A model generated the notes under the pieces. The model saw nothing but the letters and a program-made list of their open reading frames with translations, was not told the DNA's origin and did not search any database. 64,000 nucleotides of DNA from Planctomycetota bacterium (GTDB lineage: Bacteria; Planctomycetota; UBA1135; JADKAF01). Of this stretch, positions 34,090 to 42,012 are shown in pieces; the stretch's first letter is position 1, and the number at the start of each line of letters is the position of its first letter. The position numbers and the translations under genes are program-made. The stretch spans positions 1,860,001-1,924,000 of the forward strand of contig JADKAF010000001.1 of the NCBI GenBank assembly GCA_016719295.1. The letters run 5' to 3'.

Positions 34090-34821
34090 ATGAGCTCGAG
34101 CCCGATCCTGTCCTGCGTCGACCTGCACAAGACCTACACGATGGGCCGCGTCCCCGTGCCGGTCCTGAACGGCATCAACCTCGAGGTGCATCAAGGCGAG
34201 GTCTTGGGCCTCGTCGGCGCCTCGGGGGCCGGCAAGTCCACCTTGCTCCACCTGTTCGGCTTGCTCGACGTGCCGACGCGCGGCGCCGTCTACCTCCGCG
34301 GCGAGGACGTCTCCTCCAAAGGCGGGCAGCGGCGCTCGACGCTGCGCAACCGCGAGCTCGGCTTCGTCTTTCAGTTCTATCACCTGATCTCCGAGCTCAG
34401 CGCGCTCGGGAATACGCTCTTGCCGGCCATGGTCGCACCGCGCCCTTGGACCTGGCTGCTGCAGCGCGGGCGAGAGCGTGCGCGCGCGCGAGCCCTGCTT
34501 TCCCGGCTAGGTCTCTCGGCCCGCCTCTCCCACCTACCCGCTCAGCTCTCGGGCGGCGAACGCCAGCGCATCGCCATCGCCCGCGCGTTGCTCGGCAATC
34601 CTTCCGTCGTCCTCTGCGACGAGCCCACCGGCAACCTCGATTCGAAGACCGGTCAGGAGATCATGGACCTCTTGTTCGAGATCAACCGCGAGCAGGGCAC
34701 CACCTTCGTGATCGTCTCGCACGACGATCGCCTGGTGCGCCGGTGCCACCGGGTCGCGCGCCTGGCAGACGGATCGCTCGAGGCGATCTACAATCCCTCG
34801 CAGCCTCCTCTGGCGAGCTGA
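34090..34821 (+). CDS. lolD: LolD-like ABC transporter ATPase
   Basis: 243 residues. Walker A GASGAGKST, Q-loop FVFQFYHLI, ABC signature LSGGERQRIA, Walker B VVLCDEPTGNLD and H-loop IVSHDD. The sequence PTGNLDSKTG and HLISELSALGNTLLPAM match LolD/MacB-type ATPases. It energises the permease encoded just upstream. A short insertion, PRPWTWLLQRGRERAR, follows the Q-loop region. Confidence 0.9.
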   Translation: MSSSPILSCVDLHKTYTMGRVPVPVLNGINLEVHQGEVLGLVGASGAGKSTLLHLFGLLDVPTRGAVYLRGEDVSSKGGQRRSTLRNRELGFVFQFYHLISELSALGNTLLPAMVAPRPWTWLLQRGRERARARALLSRLGLSARLSHLPAQLSGGERQRIAIARALLGNPSVVLCDEPTGNLDSKTGQEIMDLLFEINREQGTTFVIVSHDDRLVRRCHRVARLADGSLEAIYNPSQPPLAS

Positions 34822-34825
34822 CCCG

Positions 34826-35350
34826 ATGCCGTACATCCATCGCCCCGCTTCCCGCCGACCGCTCCTCCGCAGAGCCGCCCCGCTGGTGCTCGCCCTCTGC
34901 GCGGGCTGTGCGTCGGACGACCCCATGTGGGAGACGGTTCAGGGCGACTGGAGCGTCTTCACGGGAGCCCCCGCGTGGATCGAGAAGGAGTTCGCGCGCA
35001 GCGCGGAGGAGCTCGAGCGGGACGGGCAGTGGATCGCGACCAATGTGCGCCGCAACGCCGAGACCACTGCGGCGATCCCAGAAGACCTGAAGGCGTTCGT
35101 CGCCGAGGACGTCGAGCGCAGCAAGGAAGGCCTCGCCTACCAGGGCGGCGTGCTGAAGCGCGAGTTCGAGAGCAACGTCGAGAGTTTCCAGCACGACATC
35201 GTCGGCGCCCCTGGCTGGGTCGGGCGCGAGTTCGAGCGCTCGGGACAGGAGCTCGGGAACGACGTCAGCTTCATCGCCGGCAAGGTCGAGCAGTCGGCCG
35301 AGGAGTTCTGGCCGGAGATCAAGCGCTACCTGCGCGTGCTCCTGCGCTGA
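34826..35350 (+). CDS. Putative lipoprotein with internal helical repeat
   Basis: 174 residues. A basic start, hydrophobic core and lipobox CAGC (Cys about residue 28). The mature part is charged and helical with two similar blocks: GAPAWIEKEFARSAEEL (about 47) and GAPGWVGREFERSGQEL (about 126), each followed by a polar helix. Such amphipathic repeats suggest a rod-like periplasmic protein. It starts four bases after lolD and may be a client or partner of that exporter. Confidence 0.7.
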   Translation: MPYIHRPASRRPLLRRAAPLVLALCAGCASDDPMWETVQGDWSVFTGAPAWIEKEFARSAEELERDGQWIATNVRRNAETTAAIPEDLKAFVAEDVERSKEGLAYQGGVLKREFESNVESFQHDIVGAPGWVGREFERSGQELGNDVSFIAGKVEQSAEEFWPEIKRYLRVLLR

Positions 35351-35693
35351 GCTCCGCCGAGCGGGCTCCTCGCACTCTCTCATTTTCTCCCTGCCGCACT
35401 TTCTCCCTCTCTCACGTTCTCCCTCTCGCGCGCCGCTCCCGCCCGCGAGTTGAGACCTCGCGATTTGAGCCTTGGGTCCGGCGCCTGCAGAGCCCGGCGG
35501 GCTGCCGAAAGACCCAGCACGGGAGGAACGCGAGCGATCGATGTCGGCGCGCCATGGATGCCGGCGAGCTATGTATGGATGCCGGCGAGCTATGAATGTA
35601 GGCGAGCTCCGTGCAGCGGGCTTGCACTTTGGATCCAGGCCCCGACCGTAGGCCGGACGGCCGATGTCTCCTCGATCGACCAGCCGCGGCCGA
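35351..35693. other. Gap with pyrimidine tract and short repeats, between convergent genes
   Basis: Some 340 bases without a gene. It holds a polypyrimidine stretch with TTCTCCCT three times (35383-35427) and a set of 21-base repeats (35554-35610). The stretch between them shows nothing I recognise. No T-run hairpin terminator is obvious. Confidence 0.5.
35554..35613. repeat. Two and a half 21-bp direct repeats
   Basis: ATGGATGCCGGCGAGCTATG is repeated at 35554 and 35575 with a 21-base period. A third, shortened copy from 35596 reads ATGTAGGCGAGCTC. Each unit contains the palindrome GCCGGC. It lies close to the 3' end of the gene at 35694-36278. Confidence 0.7.
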
Positions 35694-36278
35694 TCAGCTC
35701 CGCGGCGGGAAGACGCGCTGCGGGCGCAGCGAGAGCGGCGGCTGCAGCAGCTCGGCGAAGATCACCGCCTGCCGCAAGGCCGCGCGATCCGATGTCGAGA
35801 TGCGCGGCGCCCCTTCCGTGCGCGCTACCGCTTCGCTCGCCGTGGCAAGGCGTCCCGGAGGCGTTTCGCCATCGTCGAGCGAGGTGACGTCGATCGCATC
35901 GTCGAGATGGGTGAGATCGATCGTCTCGTCGAGCTCGGTGAGAACCACACCGCCGACCTGGCGCGCGGCGGCGGCGGCGACCTCCGGCTCCGCCGCCGCA
36001 TCCGGCTCGGCGACCACGTTCGGGGACGCCACGGGCGCGGCGGCTGCGGGCGAGGCGCGGTTCGCATCCGTCTCCGCCGAAGCCGCGCGGCGAATCGTCG
36101 GCTCGGGCACGTCCTCGGGGGAGCGCTCCTCGACCGTCGGAACCTCCTGTGCCTGACGCTGCGATTCGGCGCGCTTCCGCGCCTCCTCCCGGCGTTGACG
36201 CTGGAACGACGGGAGGATCATCGCCGCCAGGAAGGCGACGATGTAGAGGAAGTTCAGCAGCGCGTCGAGATCGGGCAC
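35694..36278 (-). CDS. Membrane-anchored low-complexity protein, unknown
   Basis: 194 residues. One N-terminal membrane helix (about 8-23, FLYIVAFLAAMILP) is followed by an Arg/Glu-rich helix (about 26-45), then an Ala/Glu/Pro linker with Asp-rich TELDETIDLTHLDDAIDV. A short conserved-looking tail (about 160-194) ends in LRPQRVFPPRS. It is the last gene downstream of floA and starts 38 bases after its stop, so it may belong to the FloA/NfeD membrane group. No family is recognised. Confidence 0.6.
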   Translation of the reverse strand: MPDLDALLNFLYIVAFLAAMILPSFQRQRREEARKRAESQRQAQEVPTVEERSPEDVPEPTIRRAASAETDANRASPAAAAPVASPNVVAEPDAAAEPEVAAAAARQVGGVVLTELDETIDLTHLDDAIDVTSLDDGETPPGRLATASEAVARTEGAPRISTSDRAALRQAVIFAELLQPPLSLRPQRVFPPRS

Positions 36279-36316
36279 GGCGGGGAACGCTCGCAGCGAA
36301 GAGGATGTTCCTCGGC

Positions 36317-37378
36317 CTACTTATCGGTGGGATTGGCGGGCTGGCTACCGGCGCTCGAGCCGCCGATCGTGTCGCGCATCTTGGTGTCGGCCTCCACGTT
36401 GCGGAGGCGGTAGTAGTCCCAGGCACCGAGGTTGCCCGTGCGGAACGCATCGGCCAAAGCGCGCGGAACCTCGGCTTCGGCGAGGATCACCTTCGCTCGA
36501 TTCGCCACCACCTCGGCGCGATTCTCCTGCTCCAGAGCGACGGCCATCGCGCGGCGCTTCTCGGCGTTCGCCTGCGCCACGCGCTTGTCCGCTTCGGCCT
36601 GGTCGGCCTGCAGGCGCGCGCCGATGTTGACCCCGATGTCGACGTCGGCGATGTCGATCGAGACGATCTGGTAGGCGGTCTCCGTGTCGAGGCCGCGCGA
36701 GAGCACGGTGCGCGAGATGCGATCCGGGTTCTCGAGCACCTCCTTGTGCGACGCGCTCGAGCCGATCGCGGACACGATGCCCTCGCCGACGCGCGCGATC
36801 ACGGTCTCCTCACCCGCGCCGCCGACGAGGCGCGAGAGATTGGTGCGTACGGTCACGCGCGCGCGCGCCAGCACCTGGATGCCGTCCTTCGCCACGGCCG
36901 CGACTTCGGTCTTGCCCTTCCGCGGATCGGGACAGTCGATGACCTTCGGGATGACGCTCGTCTTCACCGCTTCGAGCACATCGCGCCCCGCGAGGTCGAT
37001 CCCCGTCGCGGTCTTGTAGTCGAGATCCAGGTTGGCGCGGTTCGCGGAGATCAGCGCGGCGATGACGCGCAGCACTTGGCCGCCGGCGAGCGCGTGAGCC
37101 TCGAGGTCGCGCGCATCGATGGAGGGCAGCTTCGCCTGCACCGCCATGATCTTCGCGCGCACGATGATCGCGGGGTTCACCTTGCGAAGGCGCATCGCGA
37201 CCATCTGGAGCAAGCCGACCTCGGCGCCGGCGAGGATGCTCTGCACCCAGAGGTTCAGGTAGCCGAAGGCGAAGACGAAGAAGCCGAGGAGGAAGAGGCC
37301 GAGGACGACCAGGCCGATCACCCAGGCCAGGTCCTCTGCGGAGCTACCCGCGGCGAGCAGCGGACGCAGCATGGACAT
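36317..37378 (-). CDS. floA: Flotillin-like protein FloA
   Basis: 353 residues. Membrane helix at about 15-45, then an SPFH-type domain (AILAGAEVGLLQMVAMRLRKV, AHALAGGQVLRVI, VQVLARARVTVRTNL region) and a C-terminal coiled coil rich in Ala/Glu/Arg (ADKRVAQANAEKRRAMAVA). FloA scaffolds ordered membrane domains and works with NfeD. The start at 37378 is chosen for GGAG seven bases upstream; an ATG 21 bases earlier lacks a ribosome site. It follows the short NfeD gene, the classical pairing. The match to the UPF0365/FloA family is strong. Confidence 0.92.
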   Translation of the reverse strand: MSMLRPLLAAGSSAEDLAWVIGLVVLGLFLLGFFVFAFGYLNLWVQSILAGAEVGLLQMVAMRLRKVNPAIIVRAKIMAVQAKLPSIDARDLEAHALAGGQVLRVIAALISANRANLDLDYKTATGIDLAGRDVLEAVKTSVIPKVIDCPDPRKGKTEVAAVAKDGIQVLARARVTVRTNLSRLVGGAGEETVIARVGEGIVSAIGSSASHKEVLENPDRISRTVLSRGLDTETAYQIVSIDIADVDIGVNIGARLQADQAEADKRVAQANAEKRRAMAVALEQENRAEVVANRAKVILAEAEVPRALADAFRTGNLGAWDYYRLRNVEADTKMRDTIGGSSAGSQPANPTDK

Positions 37379-37519
37379 CGACGAGCTCCAGAATTCCATC
37401 GCGCGTGACTCGAGGAGGGAGAGGGACGAAGGAAGGAGAAGAAGGAGAGAGAAGGCAGGTCGAGCAGGCGCAGCTCGAAGAGCGCGGGCGTGCTCGAGGG
37501 CGGAGCCGCATCGACCTCG
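37379..37519 (-). other. Pyrimidine-rich leader of floA
   Basis: On the plus strand 37412-37455 is 43 purines with a single C at 37427. On the transcribed minus strand the floA leader is thus an almost pure C/U tract. No hairpin or ribosome-site mimic is seen. Such a tract can form triplex DNA or bind a protein such as Rho, which favours C-rich RNA. Confidence 0.5.
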
Positions 37520-38020
37520 CTAGCTCCGGGAGCCGTCGCCGTCGTCGAGGCGCTCGACGCAGAGCGTGTTTTCTACCACGCCCACGACGCGAACCTCGAC
37601 GCCAGCTTCGATCCACTCGCCGCGCGAAAGGCAGGAGACCCGTCGATCGCCGAGCCGCACCTCGCCGGCGGGACGGAGCGTCGCCACGACCGTGCCGACC
37701 TGCCCGACGTGCGCAGCGAGCGTGCGATCGATGGCGCGCGCGTCCTCGGCGCTGAAGCTCGTGCCGTCGACGATCATCCGCCGCCCCCATGGAGTACGCG
37801 GGAAGAGCTTCATCCCGAGCGCGACGGTCACCGGCGCGAGAACGAGCGTGCCCCACACGAGCCCCCATCCGAAGCTAGCGCTCACGCCGAAGCCGAGGAC
37901 GTAGGAGGCGATCAGGGCCCCCAGCGCCCCGAGGCCGAGGAGCCCCATCGAAGGAATCATGATCTCGCTGAGCAGCAGGAACGCGCTCAGCGCAAGGCAG
38001 AGGATCGCGAGTGTTTCCAT
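37520..38020 (-). CDS. NfeD-like protein, short form
   Basis: 166 residues. Three or four membrane helices in the first 75 residues (AILCLALSAFLLLSEIMIPS, LGALGALIASYVLG, LVWGTLVLAPVTVALG) and a C-terminal OB-fold (about 105-160: GQVGTVVATLRPAGEVRLGDRR, WIEAGVEVRVVGVVENTL). NfeD proteins pair with flotillin-like FloA, encoded next. It starts 48 bases after the long NfeD gene. Confidence 0.85.
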   Translation of the reverse strand: METLAILCLALSAFLLLSEIMIPSMGLLGLGALGALIASYVLGFGVSASFGWGLVWGTLVLAPVTVALGMKLFPRTPWGRRMIVDGTSFSAEDARAIDRTLAAHVGQVGTVVATLRPAGEVRLGDRRVSCLSRGEWIEAGVEVRVVGVVENTLCVERLDDGDGSRS

Positions 38021-38068
38021 CAGTGGGGCGCGCGCTCCGGAACGCGCAGCATGCGGGTCGACTGAGCT

Positions 38069-40246
38069 TCAAGCGCGCGGCGTTCGCGCCGACGTGACGG
38101 TCAGGCGCACGCCTTCGGCGTGCACGACCTCGACTTCGGTGCCGGCAGGGACGAAGTCGCCTTCCGACACGGCGTCGAGCACCGCGCCCTCGATGCGGAT
38201 CTTGCCCGAGGGACGCAGATCCGTCGTCGCGCGACCGCGCTTGCCGAGGTACGGCGAGGGCCCGGTAGCGTTGGCGTCGTTCCAGGTCGCGCTGCCCGCG
38301 CCCGTGGGGACCGAGATGAGGCGCCCGAGGAACGGCATGCGCGGCAGGAAGCGACCGAAGGCCAAGGAGAAGAGCACGGTCCCCGTGAGCGCCGCGAGGA
38401 ACGCTCCCACGCTCGAGAGCACGGTCTCCATCTCGAACTCGTTGCTCGGCAGCGCGAAGCTGTGGAACGAGAGGAAGAGCCCGAGGATCGCGCAGATCGC
38501 GCCAGCGGCGCCGAAGAGGAAGGTCCCGGGCAGCACGAAGACCTCGACCCCGATCAGCAAGATGCCGGCGAAGAAGAGCAGGATCTCCTGCATCTCGGCG
38601 ATGCCGCCCAGGTATTTGCCGAAGAAGAGCAGAGCGAAGAGTGCCGCCGAGAGAATGCCCGGCAGTCCGAACCCGGGCAGCTTGAACTCCACGTACGCGA
38701 GGACGCAGGCGGCGAGGAAGATCAGGAAGGACCACGCCGAGAGGGCGCGCACGAGCTCCTCGCTCCAGGACATGGAGAGCTCTTCCACGCGCGCCGAGGA
38801 GAGCCCTTCCTTGGCGAGAGCGCCCTCGAAGCTAGGGACCACGCCATCGGCGAAGCCGTAGCGCGCGGCCTCCGCGTGCGTGAGGGTGACGAGGGTCTGG
38901 TCGTTCCACTCCTCCAGCACGCGGCCTTCGCGCTCGCCCACCTTGCCTTCCTTCTGCAGGCGCTCGAACTCCTCGCGAGGATAGATGAACACCTCGCCGC
39001 GCCGCGTCTCGAAGGCCACCAGCGCGATCGAGCGATCGACCATCGCCTCCGCCAAGAGCACGGCGTTCGGTCGATCGGAGCGCACCTTCTGCGCGAGCTT
39101 GCGCACATCGGCGCGGAAGAAGCTCATCACCTTCTCGGCCGAGTCGGAGCGCCCCTCGTCTCCGGGCGCCTCGATGCCACTCGGACCCGCCATGACGGGC
39201 GTGGCTGCGCCGATGGAGGAGTTCTCTCTCATCCAGATCGTGGCGCAGGAGAGCGCGATCACCATCCCCGCCGAGATCGCGTGGTTCGAGACGTACGCGA
39301 CCGCGCGCCGTCCTTCGGCCTTGTAGGCGCCGATCTTTTCCGCGATCGCCCACATGGAGACCACCGCGCCGCCCGGTGTGTCGATGTCGAAGACGACGAG
39401 ATCGAAGGACTCGGCGCGCGCGCGTGCGAGGCCGCGCTCCACTTGTCCGACCATCGCGTCGTCGACGGTGTCGCGCAACGGAATGCGCAGAACGCGTCGC
39501 TCCGCTCGATCCTCCGCGGCCGATGTCGTGGACTGCTCATCGAGCGAGGTCGAGCTCGGCGGGCCTTCGCGCAGCACGTCGCCGCTGTCGCGCAACGCGA
39601 TCGGCGCCGCGAGGCCGAAGCGCGCCGCGAGGAAGCTCTGGCGATCAGCGGCGACGCCGTCGATCCAGCCCAGGCGGCGCACCTCGCTCGCATCGAGCGG
39701 CGGAGCACCCACCTCGCCGAGCCGCGCGAGGAGACGCGCGCGCTCGCCCGCATCCTCAGCGGTCACGCCGAGGGACTGCAGGATCTCCGTCAGCTTCGCC
39801 GCGTCGGCGATCCCGGCCCGCGGCTCCGGTCGGAACGCCTCGCAGCCCTCTAGCGCATGCACGTCGGGGAGCACCGCGCAGAGCAGCGCGGCTGCCGGCC
39901 CCTGCCCCGGCCAGGTCGCCAGCACGGCGACCTCGAGGCCGCGCGACGGCGCGATCGCCTCGCGCAAGCGCTCGAGCGCGGCGACGTCGATCGCGCCGGA
40001 GGCGTCGCCTGGCAGCGCGAGCTCCAGCAGCGCGCCGCGCATCTGTCGGGCGAGTGCGACGGCCAGAGCCTGCTCGAGCTCGCGCACGAGCTCGACGTCC
40101 GGAAGCGCGCGGAGGGTGAAGCGCAGCACCTCGGACGACGACGCCGTCGCGCGTTCCTGAGGTGCGGCGGCGCCTCGCGCGCCGAGCGCGAGCGCAAACA
40201 CCGCGGTAGCCGCCGCGATGAGACGCGCGAAGCCAGCATGCGACAT
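38069..40246 (-). CDS. NfeD with ClpP-class serine protease domain, long form
   Basis: 725 residues. Signal peptide about 1-28 (LIAAATAVFALALGARGAAA); periplasmic ClpP-type protease domain about 240-480 with DTPGGAVVSMWAIAEKI and the nucleophile Ser in NHAISAGMVIAL. Membrane helices run about 500-640 (WSFLIFLAACVLAYVEF, ILSAALFALLFFG, ILLFFAGILLIGVEVFVLPG), and a C-terminal OB-fold about 660-725 (GKRGRATTDLRPSGKIRIEG). The family cleaves hydrophobic segments of membrane proteins such as stomatins. The extra 200 residues before the protease domain resemble a degenerate second protease-like half. First gene of the NfeD-NfeD-FloA operon; AGGAG lies about 11 bases before ATG. Confidence 0.88.
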   Translation of the reverse strand: MSHAGFARLIAAATAVFALALGARGAAAPQERATASSSEVLRFTLRALPDVELVRELEQALAVALARQMRGALLELALPGDASGAIDVAALERLREAIAPSRGLEVAVLATWPGQGPAAALLCAVLPDVHALEGCEAFRPEPRAGIADAAKLTEILQSLGVTAEDAGERARLLARLGEVGAPPLDASEVRRLGWIDGVAADRQSFLAARFGLAAPIALRDSGDVLREGPPSSTSLDEQSTTSAAEDRAERRVLRIPLRDTVDDAMVGQVERGLARARAESFDLVVFDIDTPGGAVVSMWAIAEKIGAYKAEGRRAVAYVSNHAISAGMVIALSCATIWMRENSSIGAATPVMAGPSGIEAPGDEGRSDSAEKVMSFFRADVRKLAQKVRSDRPNAVLLAEAMVDRSIALVAFETRRGEVFIYPREEFERLQKEGKVGEREGRVLEEWNDQTLVTLTHAEAARYGFADGVVPSFEGALAKEGLSSARVEELSMSWSEELVRALSAWSFLIFLAACVLAYVEFKLPGFGLPGILSAALFALLFFGKYLGGIAEMQEILLFFAGILLIGVEVFVLPGTFLFGAAGAICAILGLFLSFHSFALPSNEFEMETVLSSVGAFLAALTGTVLFSLAFGRFLPRMPFLGRLISVPTGAGSATWNDANATGPSPYLGKRGRATTDLRPSGKIRIEGAVLDAVSEGDFVPAGTEVEVVHAEGVRLTVTSARTPRA

Positions 40247-40455
40247 GGACGACCTATCTCCTGAGCGACCCGCGAGGAAGAGGGCCGAATATCCTAGTGG
40301 CCCAGCGTAACGATGCGCCTGGTTCTGGGTCCCTTCCAGACCGCTTTCTCCGTACCTTGCCACGCCGCCGCGCGGCGTGCTCCAATGCCCCGACGCGAGA
40401 TCGCGGCTCGCTGCCGCACCCCGCTCGCTCGCGCGAACCCGAAGGAGAGCCCTCC

Positions 40456-41280
40456 ATGGCGGAACGGCACGCACCGCGCCGCATCGTGATCCGGCCGCTG
40501 CCGAAGATCGTCTTCCTCTATCCGACATGGATCCTGGCGATCGTCTGCGCCGTTTGGGCGCAGGTCGCCGGGGTTCCCTACGTGCCGCAGCGCGCCGGCG
40601 ATCCGGCCCCAGCCGCGGTTGCGAGCGAGAATCCCGGCACGGGCTCTGCTGTCGAAGGCTCTGCGGTCGAAAGCTCTGCGACGAGCGCGAGCGCGAGCGA
40701 GGTCGCGCACATCGTGAAGGCCCCGCCGCGCTGGCTCGGGAACACCTTCATGGTCGTGTTCCTGCTGAACCTGATCATCTTCTCGTTCGACTTCCCGCGC
40801 ACGCGCGGGCTCGTCATCCTCTTCGGTGGCGTCGCCCTGCTGCTCTTCCTGGTGCACTTCGAGATCATCGGGCCGCTCGCCGATCTCGTCCGCAAGATGC
40901 AGCCCTTCGCCGACGTGCAGTTCTACACGGCGTTGGCGCTCTTCATGGCCGTCGTCGCGGGCTGCGTGGCCTTCCACACGCGCTTCAACTACTTCGAGAT
41001 CGAAGGCAACTCGATCATCCACTACACCGGCTTCCTCGGGAAATCGCGCCGTTACCCGACGCCGAACCTGCGTCGGCAGATGGAGATCACCGATGTCTTC
41101 GAGTTCCTGCTCCTGCGCTCCGGCAAGTACGTCTTCTATCCGGCGCAAGAGCAAGAGGCGCTGATCCTCGAGGTCGTGCCCAACATCCTGAAGAAGGACA
41201 AGGAGCTCCAGGCGATGATGGGCGCGGTGAAGATGGACGCCGTCGAGGACGACGTCGCGAGCGACCAGCCGACGGTGTGA
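40456..41280 (+). CDS. Four-helix membrane protein of unknown function
   Basis: 274 residues from ATG 40456 (AAGGAG upstream). Helices at about 19-37, 96-113, 118-140 and 153-170. A long Ala/Ser/Glu-rich loop lies between the first and second. The C-terminal cytoplasmic part (about 175-274) has FNYFEIEGNSIIHYTGFLGKSRRYP, resembling a PH-like or bPH2 beta domain, and ends acidic. No family is recognised with confidence. The next gene starts at its stop (GTGA), so they form a pair. Confidence 0.7.
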   Translation: MAERHAPRRIVIRPLPKIVFLYPTWILAIVCAVWAQVAGVPYVPQRAGDPAPAAVASENPGTGSAVEGSAVESSATSASASEVAHIVKAPPRWLGNTFMVVFLLNLIIFSFDFPRTRGLVILFGGVALLLFLVHFEIIGPLADLVRKMQPFADVQFYTALALFMAVVAGCVAFHTRFNYFEIEGNSIIHYTGFLGKSRRYPTPNLRRQMEITDVFEFLLLRSGKYVFYPAQEQEALILEVVPNILKKDKELQAMMGAVKMDAVEDDVASDQPTV

Positions 41281-41972
41281 GCGCCTCTGATCACGAGTCT
41301 GCGAGGAAGCGCGTCCTCGACCGGACGCGCGGGGAAGGGATCCTGCTCTTCCTGTGCATCCCCCTGGTGCTGGTGCTGCTGACGCGCCCTCCGGATCCGC
41401 TGGGTCCGGGGGGCTCGCTCGTTCTCGCGCTGGCGATCATCGCCGGACATCGCCGTATCGCGCGCCCTTGGGCGCTCCGCCGCGCGGGCGCGCGTTCGCT
41501 GTGGAGCGGCCGCAGCCTGCTCGGAGCGGCCGCGATCCCGATCGACATCGCGAGCGGCGCGGAGGTGCTGAGCTTCGCCGCGCGCGACGAGCATGAGGAG
41601 CGGCGCGCACGCGCGTTCCTCGCCTTCGCCTCTCGCCATCGCGCGGCGCTGCGCCTCGGAGTCTTCGTTCCTCTGCTCGCCCTGGTCGTGTCCATCGCGA
41701 TCGAGAGCGCGTCAGGATCGGAGCTCTTCCCCCATCAGCGCACGGCGACGCTGATCCTGTTCCAGGGCGTCATCGCGATTACGGTGCTCGTCGCCGCGCT
41801 CGGACATCCGCGCGACCAGGGCGTCCGGATCGCTTCGCCTTATCCCTTCCCATTCCCGATCCACAACCTGGCGTTGCTCGGCATCCGCAACACGCTGGCG
41901 GTCTTCGTCGCCGTCGGCGCGTATTGGCTCGCGCTCAGCCTCTACCGCGTCGCGCTCTGGCCCGGCCCTTGA
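41277..41972 (+). CDS. Membrane protein of unknown function
   Basis: 231 residues from GTG 41277, which overlaps the upstream stop by four bases. Hydrophobic helices lie at about 22-37, 45-58, 120-138, 155-171 and 203-222. A polar central region (about 60-110, RIARPWALRRAGARSLWSG) separates them. It is coupled with the preceding four-helix protein, so the two may form a complex. No family is recognised. Confidence 0.65.
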   Translation: MSASDHESARKRVLDRTRGEGILLFLCIPLVLVLLTRPPDPLGPGGSLVLALAIIAGHRRIARPWALRRAGARSLWSGRSLLGAAAIPIDIASGAEVLSFAARDEHEERRARAFLAFASRHRAALRLGVFVPLLALVVSIAIESASGSELFPHQRTATLILFQGVIAITVLVAALGHPRDQGVRIASPYPFPFPIHNLALLGIRNTLAVFVAVGAYWLALSLYRVALWPGP

Positions 41973-42012
41973 GGATCTGGTCTCTCGAATGCCCCTTCCG
42001 AGGAGGCACGCG

